DNA of 62,980 nucleotides from Sphingomonas sp. TZW2008. Lineage in GTDB: Bacteria; Pseudomonadota; Alphaproteobacteria; Sphingomonadales; Sphingomonadaceae. The stretch is from NCBI RefSeq assembly GCF_002117915.1, contig NZ_BDJB01000014.1, forward strand, positions 1-62,980, in the 5' to 3' direction. The position numbers and the translations under genes were made by a program. Below, one piece after another: positions 8,158-16,985 of the stretch. The notes under the pieces are model-generated. The model had not been told where the DNA came from and ran no database searches. It saw nothing but the letters and a program-made list of their open reading frames with translations. Within the stretch, counting starts at the first letter, position 1. Each line of letters begins with the position of its first letter.

Positions 8158-8184
8158 GCGCGCGGCGGACGATCCGCCGCGCGC
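8158..8184. terminator. 12-bp hairpin between convergent SDR and MFS genes
   Basis: GCGCGCGGCGGA (8158-8169) and its exact complement (8173-8184) enclose a 3-base loop CGA. It sits between the stops of two convergent genes and probably ends both transcripts. There is no clear U-tract on either side, so intrinsic termination may be weak or assisted. Confidence 0.65.
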
Positions 8185-9483
8185 TCACCCTGCCCGGCGC
8201 GCGAACAAGCCGTATCCGGCGATCACCAGGTAGCAGATCACCGGCAGCACCAGTGCGAGCGATAGGCTGCCCGACACGTCGGCCAGCGTACCGTAGAGCG
8301 GCGGGACCACCGCGCCGCCGACGATCGCGGTAGCGATCACGCCCGACCCTTCCGCCGCGCGCTTGCCGAGCCCTGCCGACGCGATGCTGAAAATCGTCGG
8401 GAACATGATCGAGTTGGTCAGGCCAACGGCGATCAGCAGCCACCCCGCGACGACGCCGCTCGCGTTGGCGGAGAGGGCGATCAGCGCGATCGCCGCGGCA
8501 CCGGCGACCGCCAGCACCTTGCCCGGCGAGACGACGCGCAGGATTGCCGAGCCGGCGAAGCGCCCGATCAGCGCGCCGCCCCAGTAGAAGGGCACGTAAT
8601 TGCCCGCCACCTGATGCGGCACGTTCCACACGGCTGGCTGCGACAGATAGGCGACGAGGTTCGATCCGATCGTCACCTCCGCCCCGACATAGAGGAAGAT
8701 GCACAGCACGCCGAGTGCGAAGCGCGGCTGCCCAAGCAGCGTCAGCGCGTGGAAGATCGATCCTGTCTGCTCCTGCTCCTCCTGCAGGCGATTGCGCCGG
8801 GTCCACACGACGCCGGCGATCACCAGCAGCGCGATGGCGAGCGCGATGTAGGTGTGGACGATCGCGCGCGACGCTTCCACGCGATAGGCGTCGAGCGCAG
8901 GGCCGCTCAGCGCTGACGCGCTGACGCCTGCCAGCCCGCCGAGGATCAGCGTCGAGCCGACGCGCGGAAAGATCGTCGTGCCCAGCGAGTTGAATGCCTG
9001 CGCGAAGGTCAACCGGCTGCTCGCCGTCGCCGGCGGCCCGAGCAGCGAGATCAGCGGATTGGCGACGACCTGGACGATCGTGATCCCCGCACCGAGCACG
9101 AACAGCGCACCAAGGAACATCCCGAACGTCGCCGAATTAGCCGCCGGAATGAACAGCAGGCACCCCGCCGTCATCGTCACCAGGCCGATCGACGCGGTGC
9201 GCATATATCCCATCCGCCGCACGATCCCCGCGGCAGGAAGCGAGAAGAGCAGATAGGCGAGAAAGAACGCCGAATTGACGAGGTTCGCCTGCGCGTGGCT
9301 GAGCGTGAACAGCTCCTGCAGCTTCGGCATGACGATGTCGTTGAGGCTGGTGATCCCGCCGAAGATGAAGAACAGCGCGAAGACGAACCAGCGCAGGTCG
9401 GGGGCATCGACATAGACGGCATCGTCGTGGTCCGATCCCGGACTAGATCCGTCCGCCCTCGCCGGCCCCTGCGCAAACGCCAT
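8185..9483 (-). CDS. Sugar MFS transporter, FucP/GluP-type
   Basis: The 432-residue protein has about 12 predicted membrane helices. It carries FHS (fucose-galactose-glucose:proton symporter) features: FALFFIFGGITSLNDIVMP near residue 36, the loop QANLVNSAFFLAYLLFSLPAG-like stretch, and VVANPLISLLGPP with FAQAFNSLG near residues 140-165. It should import a hexose by proton symport across the inner membrane. It is a single gene with no sugar-catabolic neighbours, so the substrate is not fixed. The short N-terminal acidic tail before helix 1 is typical of sphingomonad members. Confidence 0.88.
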   Translation of the reverse strand: MAFAQGPARADGSSPGSDHDDAVYVDAPDLRWFVFALFFIFGGITSLNDIVMPKLQELFTLSHAQANLVNSAFFLAYLLFSLPAAGIVRRMGYMRTASIGLVTMTAGCLLFIPAANSATFGMFLGALFVLGAGITIVQVVANPLISLLGPPATASSRLTFAQAFNSLGTTIFPRVGSTLILGGLAGVSASALSGPALDAYRVEASRAIVHTYIALAIALLVIAGVVWTRRNRLQEEQEQTGSIFHALTLLGQPRFALGVLCIFLYVGAEVTIGSNLVAYLSQPAVWNVPHQVAGNYVPFYWGGALIGRFAGSAILRVVSPGKVLAVAGAAAIALIALSANASGVVAGWLLIAVGLTNSIMFPTIFSIASAGLGKRAAEGSGVIATAIVGGAVVPPLYGTLADVSGSLSLALVLPVICYLVIAGYGLFARRAG

Positions 9484-9538
9484 TCCCCCGTCCCCCTCAT
9501 GCCCGTCGTTCGCCGCGTCGACGGCGCCGGACCATCGC

Positions 9539-10198
9539 CTACTCGTAGCGCGGAAACCACCACATTATCGTGACCGGCAGCGGCGTCCACGCGCCGACGC
9601 GTATGCCCGCGAAGCGCAGCGCGTCGCCAACCCATGCGTTGCACGTGTCCACGGCGTCGTAGCGCCCGCGCGCAGCGTAGAAGGCATCATAGGCGAAGTA
9701 GCCGCGATACCGCTCGCCGCCCTCGACCAGCGATGCGCGGACGTACGCGGCGAGCCGGCGATATTGCGCGGGCGTGACGACCAGCCGCCGCACCGACCCG
9801 TCGCGTGCGGGCCGCGGCAGGTGATCGACGTGGATTAGCGTGCGATCGCTGCCGAGCGCTGCCGCGAGCACCGTTAACGGCTTCACATCGGCCCAGGTCG
9901 GGGTTTCCAGATAGAAGGCGCGCTCCCCCCATCCGACCGACACGTGATCGTACGCGCCGTAGCGCGGATCGGCGAGGTCATGCGCTGGAAAGCTTTGCCG
10001 CCAGTCCACCCCCGCGGCGATTTTGGGCATGATGATCCCGGTGTGGACGCCGTTCGTTTCGAGAAAGAGCGTGATTCCCCGCTCCGGTGCGCGCCACGCG
10101 TCGTTGCTTGGCATCGATCCGCCGATCAGCGCAGCGAGCGGATAGGCGAGCAGCAGCGTTGCCAGGGCAACTATGGACAAGACGATGCGACGGGGCAT
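9539..10198 (-). CDS. DUF2459 / TIGR02117-family protein
   Basis: The 219-residue protein starts with an uncleaved signal or anchor (RRIVLSIVALATLLLAYPL) followed by the DUF2459 core: ETNGVHTGIIMP, YDHVSVGWGERAFYLETPTW, HVDHLP, and a C-terminal TCNAWVGDALRFAGIRVG motif. The conserved Cys-His pattern resembles a papain-like or NlpC-type fold in the periplasm, but activity is unproven. I chose the ATG at 10198 because it directly precedes the membrane segment; a longer frame begins at 10294. Confidence 0.8.
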   Translation of the reverse strand: MPRRIVLSIVALATLLLAYPLAALIGGSMPSNDAWRAPERGITLFLETNGVHTGIIMPKIAAGVDWRQSFPAHDLADPRYGAYDHVSVGWGERAFYLETPTWADVKPLTVLAAALGSDRTLIHVDHLPRPARDGSVRRLVVTPAQYRRLAAYVRASLVEGGERYRGYFAYDAFYAARGRYDAVDTCNAWVGDALRFAGIRVGAWTPLPVTIMWWFPRYE

Positions 10199-10325
10199 GC
10201 TACCCGATACGCTTCCATCGCCGCTGCGACCACCACGTGCAGTTCGATGCCGCTGCCCGTGACGCTCGCGTGGCGCGGGATTACCACGCATCAACGATCA
10301 ATCTGGCGTCACGCAATCGGCAAAC

Positions 10326-10356
10326 GAAAAAGGCCGCCCTCATGCGAGAGCGGCCC
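10326..10356 (-). terminator. Intrinsic terminator of the F0 ATP synthase operon
   Basis: On the minus strand a GC-rich stem (GGCCGCTCTC paired with GAGGGCGGCC, 9 of 10 matches, loop GCAT) is followed by TTTTTCG. It lies 26 bases past the atpF stop and before the DUF2459 gene, so it ends the atp operon transcript. Confidence 0.85.
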
Positions 10357-10381
10357 CAACAGTCACCAGCGATGGCGGGCT

Positions 10382-11032
10382 TCAGTTGAAGCGGCCGAGC
10401 CCCGCGATCGTGCGATCGACCAGCGCCTTGTCGGCGTCCGCGCCGTGCCGCTGCGCGATCAGCGATGCCGCCGCAGCCGCCGCCGCCTTGGCGGTGGTCG
10501 CGCGAACCTCAGCGATTGCCGACCGCTCGGCGGCTGCGATCTTATCTTCTGCCATACGCGCGCGCCGCTCGACCAGCTCGGCCGCGTCGCTGCGCGCCTG
10601 CGCGACAATCGCCTCGGCCTCATGGTTTGCCTGCTGCGCCATATCCGCCGCGCTCTTCTCCGCGTCGGCGATCTTGCGCGCATACTCATCGCGCAGTGCC
10701 TCGGCCTCCGCGCGCAGCGCCTTCGCCTCATCGAGCTGGCGGCGGATATCCGCGATCTGGCGATCGAGCCCACCGACGATCAGCGCCGGCACCTTCTTCA
10801 CCACCAGCACGATCAGCAGCACGAGCATCGCCAGCGAGACGATCACCGTCCCGTTGGCGAAACCGAACAGCGACGGATCCACGTGGTGGTCAGGACCGCC
10901 CTCGGCGATCGAGGTCGACAGCGCCTCGGTGCCGCGCGCCGACATGCCCTCGGCCTCGGCAGCGTCCGCCAGATTCTCCGCCACCTGTGCGGAGCCCGGC
11001 GACATCGTGGTCATGATGATGAACTCAGCCAT
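10382..11032 (-). CDS. atpF: F0F1 ATP synthase subunit b
   Basis: The 216-residue protein has one membrane helix (VIVSLAMLVLLIVLVV near residues 62-77) followed by a long charged, alanine-rich coiled coil that forms the peripheral stalk. The N-terminus before the helix is longer than in E. coli b, as usual in sphingomonads. The ATG at 11032 overlaps the end of the b' gene by 8 bases, indicating translational coupling. It is the last gene of the F0 operon and is followed by a terminator. The F1 genes are not in the window, as expected for alphaproteobacteria with a separate F1 operon. Confidence 0.93.
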   Translation of the reverse strand: MAEFIIMTTMSPGSAQVAENLADAAEAEGMSARGTEALSTSIAEGGPDHHVDPSLFGFANGTVIVSLAMLVLLIVLVVKKVPALIVGGLDRQIADIRRQLDEAKALRAEAEALRDEYARKIADAEKSAADMAQQANHEAEAIVAQARSDAAELVERRARMAEDKIAAAERSAIAEVRATTAKAAAAAAASLIAQRHGADADKALVDRTIAGLGRFN

Positions 11033-11519
11033 GCGCCATTGCCGCCTGAACGGCGCCCCTTGCCTCGTCGGCACTCACCTGCACGCCCGACACGCGCGTG
11101 ACGATGTCCTGCGCGGCCTCGGCCGCGACCGACTCGATCTCAGCGAGTGCCCGCGCCGTGGCGGCGCGGATGTCCGCCTCGCGCGATGCGACGTGCTTCG
11201 CCTGCTCGGCCTGCGCTGCGCTGAGCGTCTCGGCACTCGTTGCCTGCGCACGCTGACGCGCGTCGGCGACCAGCGCCTGCGCCTTTTCCCGATTGGCCTG
11301 GTCGCGCACGCGCCACGCCTCTTCGGCCCGATCGGCCTCGTCGCGCGCCTTGGAGGCGGCGGCGAGATCGGACGCGATCGAGCGATCACGCGAATCGATC
11401 GTCTTCTGTACCTTGGGCAGCATGCCGCGGCCCACGACGAGGAAGACGATGCCGAACGTCACCACCAGCCAGAACAGCTGGGATGCCCATGTCGCGGCAA
11501 GTTGGGAAATCTGAGGCAT
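11025..11519 (-). CDS. F0F1 ATP synthase subunit b' (second peripheral-stalk subunit)
   Basis: The 164-residue protein has a hydrophobic segment (WASQLFWLVVTFGIVFLVV, about residues 12-30) followed by PKVQKTIDSRDRSIASDL and a long coiled coil rich in Ala, Glu and Arg. Paired b and b' subunits are typical of alphaproteobacteria and photosynthetic lineages. It sits between atpE and atpF in the same direction. Confidence 0.92.
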   Translation of the reverse strand: MPQISQLAATWASQLFWLVVTFGIVFLVVGRGMLPKVQKTIDSRDRSIASDLAAASKARDEADRAEEAWRVRDQANREKAQALVADARQRAQATSAETLSAAQAEQAKHVASREADIRAATARALAEIESVAAEAAQDIVTRVSGVQVSADEARGAVQAAMAHG

Positions 11520-11571
11520 CGGTGATCCTGCCCGATCGGAGCGACAGTCAAGGCCGCTCCGTCAGTGGATG

Positions 11572-11799
11572 TTAGGCGACGAAGACCAGGATCATCGCCA
11601 CGACGAACGACAGCAGGCCGAGAAGCTCGGCGCCGGCGAAGCCGATGAAGAGACGACCCTGCTGCGCGTCGGCCGCACCCGGATTGCGCAGCGCACCTTC
11701 GAGGAACTTGCCGAACACGTTGCCCACGCCGAGCGAGGCGAGACCGGCACCCACAGCGGCCAGACCGGCGCCGAGCAGCTTTGCGGCTTCTGCGTCCAT
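11572..11799 (-). CDS. atpE: F0F1 ATP synthase subunit c
   Basis: The 75-residue hairpin protein has two membrane helices joined by the polar loop RNPGAA. The ion-binding carboxylate is Glu in GFAGAELLGL near residue 58. The c-ring drives rotation by proton passage. Length and position between atpB and the b' gene match the alphaproteobacterial F0 operon. Confidence 0.97.
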   Translation of the reverse strand: MDAEAAKLLGAGLAAVGAGLASLGVGNVFGKFLEGALRNPGAADAQQGRLFIGFAGAELLGLLSFVVAMILVFVA

Positions 11800-11849
11800 T
11801 TCTATAACTCCCTTATCAAATCAAACGGTTGGACTGAACAATCGAGAAC

Positions 11850-12644
11850 TTAGTGCAGGTTGACCGCATCGTTGAGATACAGCGAGGTCAACAGCGCGAA
11901 GACGTAAGCCTGGATGCCGGCGACGAGCAGCTCAAGCGCCGAGATGCCGACCATCAGACCGAAGCTGGGGATGCCGACCAGCAGGCCGACGCCGAGCCCG
12001 GCATTGCCGGCGTTGACCACGAACCCCGCCAGCACCTTGAGCAGGATGTGCCCCGCGGTCATCGCGACGAACAGTCGCAGGCCGAGGCTGAACGGGCGCA
12101 CCATGAACGAGACGAACTCGATCAGCGGGATCACCGGCAGCAGCCACCACGGCGTGCCGTGCGGCACGAACAGGCTGAAGAAATGGAGCCCATGGCGCCA
12201 GAAACCGACCACGAGAACGATCGAGAACGACAGGATCGCGAGGATCCCGGTGATCGTGAAGTGGCTGGTGAAGGTGAACGGGTGAACGCCGACGACGCCA
12301 AGCGGCAGCAGGCCCAGCACGTTGGCGAACAGGATGAACATGAATAGCGAGAAGACGTACGGGACGTAGCGCTTCCCCTCCGGCCCGATGTTCGACGCGA
12401 GCATGTTGTCGATGAAGCGAACCGTGCTTTCGACCATCAACTGACCGCGCGTCGGGATCGTCTTGCCCGCGGTGCCGAGCGACATGAAGCCGATCAGCAC
12501 GATCGTCGCGACCGCCATCCACATCGCCGAATTGGTGAAGGCGATATTGTAGCCCGCGATCTGCCAGTTCTGGGTGCCGAACAGCGGCTCCACCAGGAAC
12601 TGGTGCATCGGATCGATCTTGCCGCCGCCTTCCGCCACGTTCAC
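11850..12644 (-). CDS. atpB: F0F1 ATP synthase subunit a
   Basis: The 264-residue polytopic protein contains the conserved SLGLRLFVAMTAGHILLKVL stretch near residues 175-194, which includes the essential arginine of the proton channel, and the C-terminal GIQAYVFALLTSLYLNDA. It forms the half-channels that load the c-ring. It lies between atpI and atpE. Confidence 0.97.
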   Translation of the reverse strand: MNVAEGGGKIDPMHQFLVEPLFGTQNWQIAGYNIAFTNSAMWMAVATIVLIGFMSLGTAGKTIPTRGQLMVESTVRFIDNMLASNIGPEGKRYVPYVFSLFMFILFANVLGLLPLGVVGVHPFTFTSHFTITGILAILSFSIVLVVGFWRHGLHFFSLFVPHGTPWWLLPVIPLIEFVSFMVRPFSLGLRLFVAMTAGHILLKVLAGFVVNAGNAGLGVGLLVGIPSFGLMVGISALELLVAGIQAYVFALLTSLYLNDAVNLH

Positions 12645-12671
12645 TGCTTCCCTAACGAAAGCGCCCGATCA

Positions 12672-12986
12672 TCACGGGCGCTTGGTCGAAATCCGAATGA
12701 TGTTCCTGAACGCGGCGCCCGTCCCGAGGGCGAGCATCACGAGCAGGCCCCAGGGCTGCGTGCCGGCAAATCGGTCGATTACCCAACCGATCAGCGCGCC
12801 GCCCACCATGCCACCGATCAGTTCGGCCAGCACGCGATTGCCGAGACGCGAACCGTCGTCGGCAGCCGCCTTGCCCGCCCCTGTCCGGTGCGCCTCTTCC
12901 GCTTGCGCCGCCGTCAACCGCGCGTCGAGCGAGGTGATGCGAGCATCCTGGCCGAGGGTGTCTGGTCCGGGCTCGTTCTCGGCCAT
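12672..12986 (-). CDS. atpI: AtpI-like ATP synthase accessory protein (subunit I/AtpZ type)
   Basis: The 104-residue protein has a charged N-terminal half and two C-terminal membrane helices (GNRVLAELIGGMVGGALIGW and PWGLLVMLALGTGAAFRN). This matches AtpI/AtpZ proteins that help c-ring assembly or Mg2+ supply. It is the first gene of the F0 operon. The ATG at 12986 follows a GGGGAGAG purine run; an in-frame start at 13046 would add 20 residues with no ribosome binding site advantage. Confidence 0.88.
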   Translation of the reverse strand: MAENEPGPDTLGQDARITSLDARLTAAQAEEAHRTGAGKAAADDGSRLGNRVLAELIGGMVGGALIGWVIDRFAGTQPWGLLVMLALGTGAAFRNIIRISTKRP

Positions 12987-13055
12987 CCGCGCGCTCTCCC
13001 CTTGTTCCGGGCAGGCGCGAAGAGTGCCAAGTGGCGAGCCCGCCAAGGCGCGGTC

Positions 13056-13084
13056 CGGTTAGCCGGGGGGTCGGGGGGTGTCAA
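13056..13084 (-). promoter_or_regulatory. Candidate sigma-70 promoter of the atp F0 operon
   Basis: On the minus strand TTGACA (13084-13079) is followed by exactly 17 bases and then TAACCG (13061-13056). It lies about 70 bases upstream of the atpI start. The -35 is consensus; the -10 is only partly so, which is common in GC-rich sphingomonads. Confidence 0.5.
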
Positions 13085-13150
13085 CCGTTGCGGCGGCTTC
13101 ACCGCGCGGCGCCTTCCGTTCGATCAGCCGCTAAGTCGCGGACGCAGCGC

Positions 13151-13540
13151 TCAGACGCAGCGCGGATCGCGCGTCGGCGCGCCGCCGCCGCGCGTCGCCC
13201 ACGCACCGTCCGGCGTGCGATATTTTTCGCCCGGCGCGGTCTGCTGGATGAGGTTGCAGCCGCTGGTGAACGCGAGCTGCTCCACCGTCGCGCCCGACGC
13301 CTGCGCCTTCTGTGTATAGGCCGCCTTGCGCTGGATGTTGATCGCGTTGACGAGCGCCCGAAGATCGGCTGATCCGCCCCCGACGACGCCGAGATAGCCG
13401 TCGGGCTGCTCGCCCACCTGGCCCGCGGCACGCGCCGCGGCATAGGCGGGGTCGCGCTGCGCCCAGGCGGCAGCGGAAAAGCCCGTGGCGGCCACCGCCG
13501 CCGCGATCAGCGCTGCCTTCTTGGTTGCCAACTCGAACAT
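13151..13540 (-). CDS. ydbL: YdbL-family (DUF1318) periplasmic protein
   Basis: The 129-residue protein has a cleavable signal peptide (KKAALIAAAVAATGFSAAAWA) and the DUF1318 core: GEQPDGYLGVV near residues 43-53, then VNAINIQRKAAYTQKA. A C-terminal region with GCNLIQQTAPGEKYRTPDG follows. In E. coli, YdbL is the periplasmic partner of the YdbH-YnbE bridge and modulates YnbE assembly. It starts 1 base after the ynbE stop, completing a ydbH-ynbE-ydbL operon. Confidence 0.9.
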   Translation of the reverse strand: MFELATKKAALIAAAVAATGFSAAAWAQRDPAYAAARAAGQVGEQPDGYLGVVGGGSADLRALVNAINIQRKAAYTQKAQASGATVEQLAFTSGCNLIQQTAPGEKYRTPDGAWATRGGGAPTRDPRCV

Positions 13541-13541
13541 G

Positions 13542-13763
13542 TCAAAAAATCCCCGGATTCTGCTTGATGAGCGACTTCGCCTCGTTGTCGAGCCGGTACA
13601 CCACTTCCTGCGTCACGCTGATGTTGAGGTTTATCACGATCGGCTTGTCGGGGGCGGCGACGTTCACGCATCCGCCGAGCCCCGCCGCCACACCGATCGC
13701 CAGCCGCTTCACCATCATTGAGATCGTATCGTCATCGCGCTTCGTCAATCCTGCTGCTGTCAT
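13542..13763 (-). CDS. ynbE: YnbE-family outer-membrane lipoprotein
   Basis: The 73-residue product carries a lipobox (GLGGC) followed by NVAAPDKPIVINLNISVTQE, the YnbE signature. YnbE is a small outer-membrane lipoprotein that stacks with the C-terminus of YdbH to bridge the envelope. The ATG at 13763 overlaps the ydbH stop by 4 bases (ATGA), which favours this start. An internal ATG at 13718 would give a more typical short lipoprotein signal (MMVKRLAIG), so the true start is uncertain. Confidence 0.88.
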   Translation of the reverse strand: MTAAGLTKRDDDTISMMVKRLAIGVAAGLGGCVNVAAPDKPIVINLNISVTQEVVYRLDNEAKSLIKQNPGIF

Positions 13764-16700
13764 CGCATCGTCTCGCTTGCCGGGGGCTGAATGGTGGGCG
13801 GTGCCGCACGCTTCTCCTGCTCCTCGAGCAGCGCGGGCAGATTGCGTTCGATCAGCCGTTTGGGATCGTAGAAGCTCGCCGCCGAATCGATCAGCCCGCG
13901 AAAAGGCGCGGCGATACGGACGTTGAAGACGAACGGTAGCTTCTGCAGGCGCCGGATGAGAAAGTTCGACTTTGCCCCCTCGCCCTGGCTGACGCCGGCG
14001 AAGCGCACCTCGGTCACCATCTCGCCGGCCAGCGCGCCGTTCATCACGATCTGCAGATCCTGATAGCGCAGCGATCGCAGCGCCTGGAACGCGATGTTGC
14101 CCCAGGTACCAAGGTTCTTCTCGCTCAGCTCGCCTAGATAGGCGAGCGTCCCCCCGCCCTCGCGCACCACCAGCGTGCCGTTGACGATGCGTCCGCCGTT
14201 CTGATCGAACACCATCGGCAGCTCGCCGTCGAAGACGCCGGTCGCGTCGAGGTTCTTGAAGTCGAATTGCTGCAGGAATTGACGCGCGTCCATGCCCGCG
14301 ACGCGGAACGTCATGCGCCGCGTCTGCGGCGAGGCGAAGTCGAGCAGCGTCGGCTCGAGCGTCAGCGTGCCGCCCGCAAACGGCCAGCGTCCCCCCGCCA
14401 CTGAGACGCGAAGCCCGCGCAGCAATTGATATTCGATTCGCCCGTCCGTCACCGCGACGCCCGGATTGATCGACGCCACGGTCGCCACCTGTCGCGGCGC
14501 GCTCTCCAGGCCGAGCAGGTCGGTGAAGCGTATCTCTCCCCTGATCCCGGTGACCGGGCCGAAGGCGGCGGCAAGATCGGTCCCGTCGGTGCGAAACGTG
14601 CCGGTCGAGGTGACGCCTGCCGGGCTCCACGCGATGTCCCCGACGCCTGCTACCGTTCCCTTTACATCGGCGATGACGCCGAAGGTGAGCCGTGTCAGCT
14701 CCTCGGGTTGAAAGCCGTCCCCGAAGGTCAGCCCCGGCACCGTCAACCGCGCCGTTCCCGTGCCGCTCGATAAGCGATGGCGGATCGCGATGTCGGCGAC
14801 GCGCACGTCCTTGGCCGGCTGCACCAACCCTCCGGTCGCGACGATCTCACCACCGGCGAGCCGCAGCGACAAGTCGCGCGCCGCAAGCGGCTGGAAGCGC
14901 GGTTCGCGATCGGCATCCGCGACGGTCAACGCCCCGTCGAGGGACAATACCCCGCCCGTCAATTGCCAGCCGCCCGCCGCTTCCGACAACAGGAGCGGGA
15001 CCGCACCGATCCGCCCCGCCCCCCCGGCATATCTGCCGATTACGCCTCCTCCGGCGACCGTGCCCGACAACGAGGCGAGATCGACCATCGTCGGCCGATC
15101 GGACGCGCCGAGCTGCGTGGCGACCGATGTGGCGGTGAAGCCGCGCTGCTCGTGACGCCACGTCAGGCTGCCGGCTGCAACCGTCAGCGGGCTGCTGCCG
15201 AGCCGCCCGTCGAGGCGCAGCGCGCCAGTGCTTAGGCCGCCGCCGAGACGCCCGTCGCGTACCAGCGCCATCGCGCCGTCCACCGGGCATAACGGCACCG
15301 CAGTCGACCCGAGCGTCAGGCCCGCGATCGCCAACCGCTCGAACCGCATCGGGACGCAGCGCTCGTTGATCGCGATCACACCCGTGGCGGTTCGACGCAG
15401 CGCAACCGGCAAATCGAGCCCCTCGACACGTCCGTCGCCAAGTGGGCCGGAGAGCGTCGCGGTGGTGCGAAGCTGCACCGCCCCGCTCGGCGCGAGAACG
15501 AAGCGAACCGGCGCCAACCGCAAGCGCGCCGACCCCGCCGCCCATTCGGCGATCGTCGCGTTGCCGCTCACCGCGCCACCGGCGCGCGGCTGTGCGAGAC
15601 GCACGTCGATGCGCGGGAAACCGCCGCCGCCGATCGCCAGCCGGCCATCGGCGCGCAACCCCGCCGGATCGCCGACCATAATGCCCGCGCCGTCGCCGAA
15701 CGCGATCGCCGTGCCCGATGTCGAGCGGGCGCTTATCTGACCGACCGTCGCGAGGTAGCGCCCTGACGCATTGCCGAGCGCGAGTTCGCCGCCGATGTCG
15801 AACCGTGCCGCCGCCTGTGCCGCAGCACGGCCAAGGGCCGCCGCCAGCGGCGCGACCGGCGTGCCGGCAGCGGACGCGCCTGCACGCGCCACCTTTTCGA
15901 CGAAGCTGCGCGACAGGCGGGCGCGGCTGGCGTCGAAGCGGCCGGCGACAATCGCGCGGCCGGTGGCGATGCGCCAGCGCACGGCGAACGCCAGCGTCTC
16001 GCTCTGCGCGGTTCGCGCGTCAACATCGGCGAGGCGCAGCTGCGCGCTGCCCTCGGTCCGGGCCGCGCTGCCGGCGAAGTCGATCTGTCCGCCTACGCTT
16101 CCCGCCACTACGCCAGGCACGGCGATGCGCGCCGTCCGGATCGCCGCGCCGCCGCGCCACCGATCGAGCGCGGGCGACAGCGCCACGTCGATCCGGCCCT
16201 CGGGCGCGCGCACCGTCGCATCGGGGCACGCGGCGCGGCTAGCGCGCATCGGCCCGGCAAGCTGCGGCGCCGCCGCGTCGATGCGCAGCGCGACCACGCC
16301 CTCGATCCCCTCGATCGTACAATCGCGCACCGCGAGCGGCGTCGCCACGACCGCCATCGTCCCGCGAAAGCCATCCGACAGCCCGCCGTTCCCCGCGAGG
16401 CGCAGTCCGAAGACGCCGATCGCAGTCTCGAGCCGCATGCGCCCGTCGGCGATCGACAGATCGATCTTGGGTAGCGCGAATGGCGCCCCCGACGGTGCGG
16501 GAAGCAGGCGATCGATCGCCCCCAGCCGCACGCGGCCGTCGATCACCCGGCCGCGCAGCCGTACAAGTCCTGCGCGGATGCCGGTGACCTGCGCGCCGGA
16601 GGGGCCAATGTCTGTCCGTGTCTCGATCCAGTCCGCGACGAGGTCGGGATCGGCCGGATCGCCGATGACCACGTTCGTCAGCCGTTGGCGGCCGAAGCCA

Positions 16701-16888
16701 AGATCAGCCACGCGGTATCGCGCCGGCACACCCTTCGCCGCGAGCGTGCGGTCGATCACGCCAGTCGCGATCGGCACCCGCGCCAGCCACGTGCCGAGCA
16801 GCGCCAACGCGATCAGCCCGACGGCAGCGATCAGAAGGCGGGTGCGGATCATGCGGCGGCGGGTCCGATCCTGTTCTGCCGCCGCCAC
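13760..16888 (-). CDS. ydbH: YdbH-family AsmA-like intermembrane phospholipid transport protein
   Basis: The 1042-residue protein has an N-terminal membrane anchor (about residues 14-36, RTRLLIAAVGLIALALLGTW) and a very long, repetitive beta-rich periplasmic body with many short G-x-V/L strands. This is typical of AsmA-like bridge proteins (YhdP, TamB, YdbH). The C-terminal YdbH signature includes FVFNVRIAAPFRGLIDSAAS. The family moves phospholipids from the inner to the outer membrane. It is translationally coupled to ynbE, and ydbL follows, the same order as in E. coli. Confidence 0.92.
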   Translation of the reverse strand: MAAAEQDRTRRRMIRTRLLIAAVGLIALALLGTWLARVPIATGVIDRTLAAKGVPARYRVADLGFGRQRLTNVVIGDPADPDLVADWIETRTDIGPSGAQVTGIRAGLVRLRGRVIDGRVRLGAIDRLLPAPSGAPFALPKIDLSIADGRMRLETAIGVFGLRLAGNGGLSDGFRGTMAVVATPLAVRDCTIEGIEGVVALRIDAAAPQLAGPMRASRAACPDATVRAPEGRIDVALSPALDRWRGGAAIRTARIAVPGVVAGSVGGQIDFAGSAARTEGSAQLRLADVDARTAQSETLAFAVRWRIATGRAIVAGRFDASRARLSRSFVEKVARAGASAAGTPVAPLAAALGRAAAQAAARFDIGGELALGNASGRYLATVGQISARSTSGTAIAFGDGAGIMVGDPAGLRADGRLAIGGGGFPRIDVRLAQPRAGGAVSGNATIAEWAAGSARLRLAPVRFVLAPSGAVQLRTTATLSGPLGDGRVEGLDLPVALRRTATGVIAINERCVPMRFERLAIAGLTLGSTAVPLCPVDGAMALVRDGRLGGGLSTGALRLDGRLGSSPLTVAAGSLTWRHEQRGFTATSVATQLGASDRPTMVDLASLSGTVAGGGVIGRYAGGAGRIGAVPLLLSEAAGGWQLTGGVLSLDGALTVADADREPRFQPLAARDLSLRLAGGEIVATGGLVQPAKDVRVADIAIRHRLSSGTGTARLTVPGLTFGDGFQPEELTRLTFGVIADVKGTVAGVGDIAWSPAGVTSTGTFRTDGTDLAAAFGPVTGIRGEIRFTDLLGLESAPRQVATVASINPGVAVTDGRIEYQLLRGLRVSVAGGRWPFAGGTLTLEPTLLDFASPQTRRMTFRVAGMDARQFLQQFDFKNLDATGVFDGELPMVFDQNGGRIVNGTLVVREGGGTLAYLGELSEKNLGTWGNIAFQALRSLRYQDLQIVMNGALAGEMVTEVRFAGVSQGEGAKSNFLIRRLQKLPFVFNVRIAAPFRGLIDSAASFYDPKRLIERNLPALLEEQEKRAAPPTIQPPASETMR

Positions 16889-16985
16889 GCAACCTCTTCT
16901 CGATACGATCCGATACAGCCCATCTACGCGGGTATGGCACCGCCTTGCAATTGCGCTGCCCCGCGCCGCCGCCTAGCCTTGCGCC

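Noticed and set aside
14426..16976. Several long plus-strand frames opposite ydbH
   Set aside because: They are shadows of the 1042-codon minus-strand gene and are rich in Arg/Ala without any domain.
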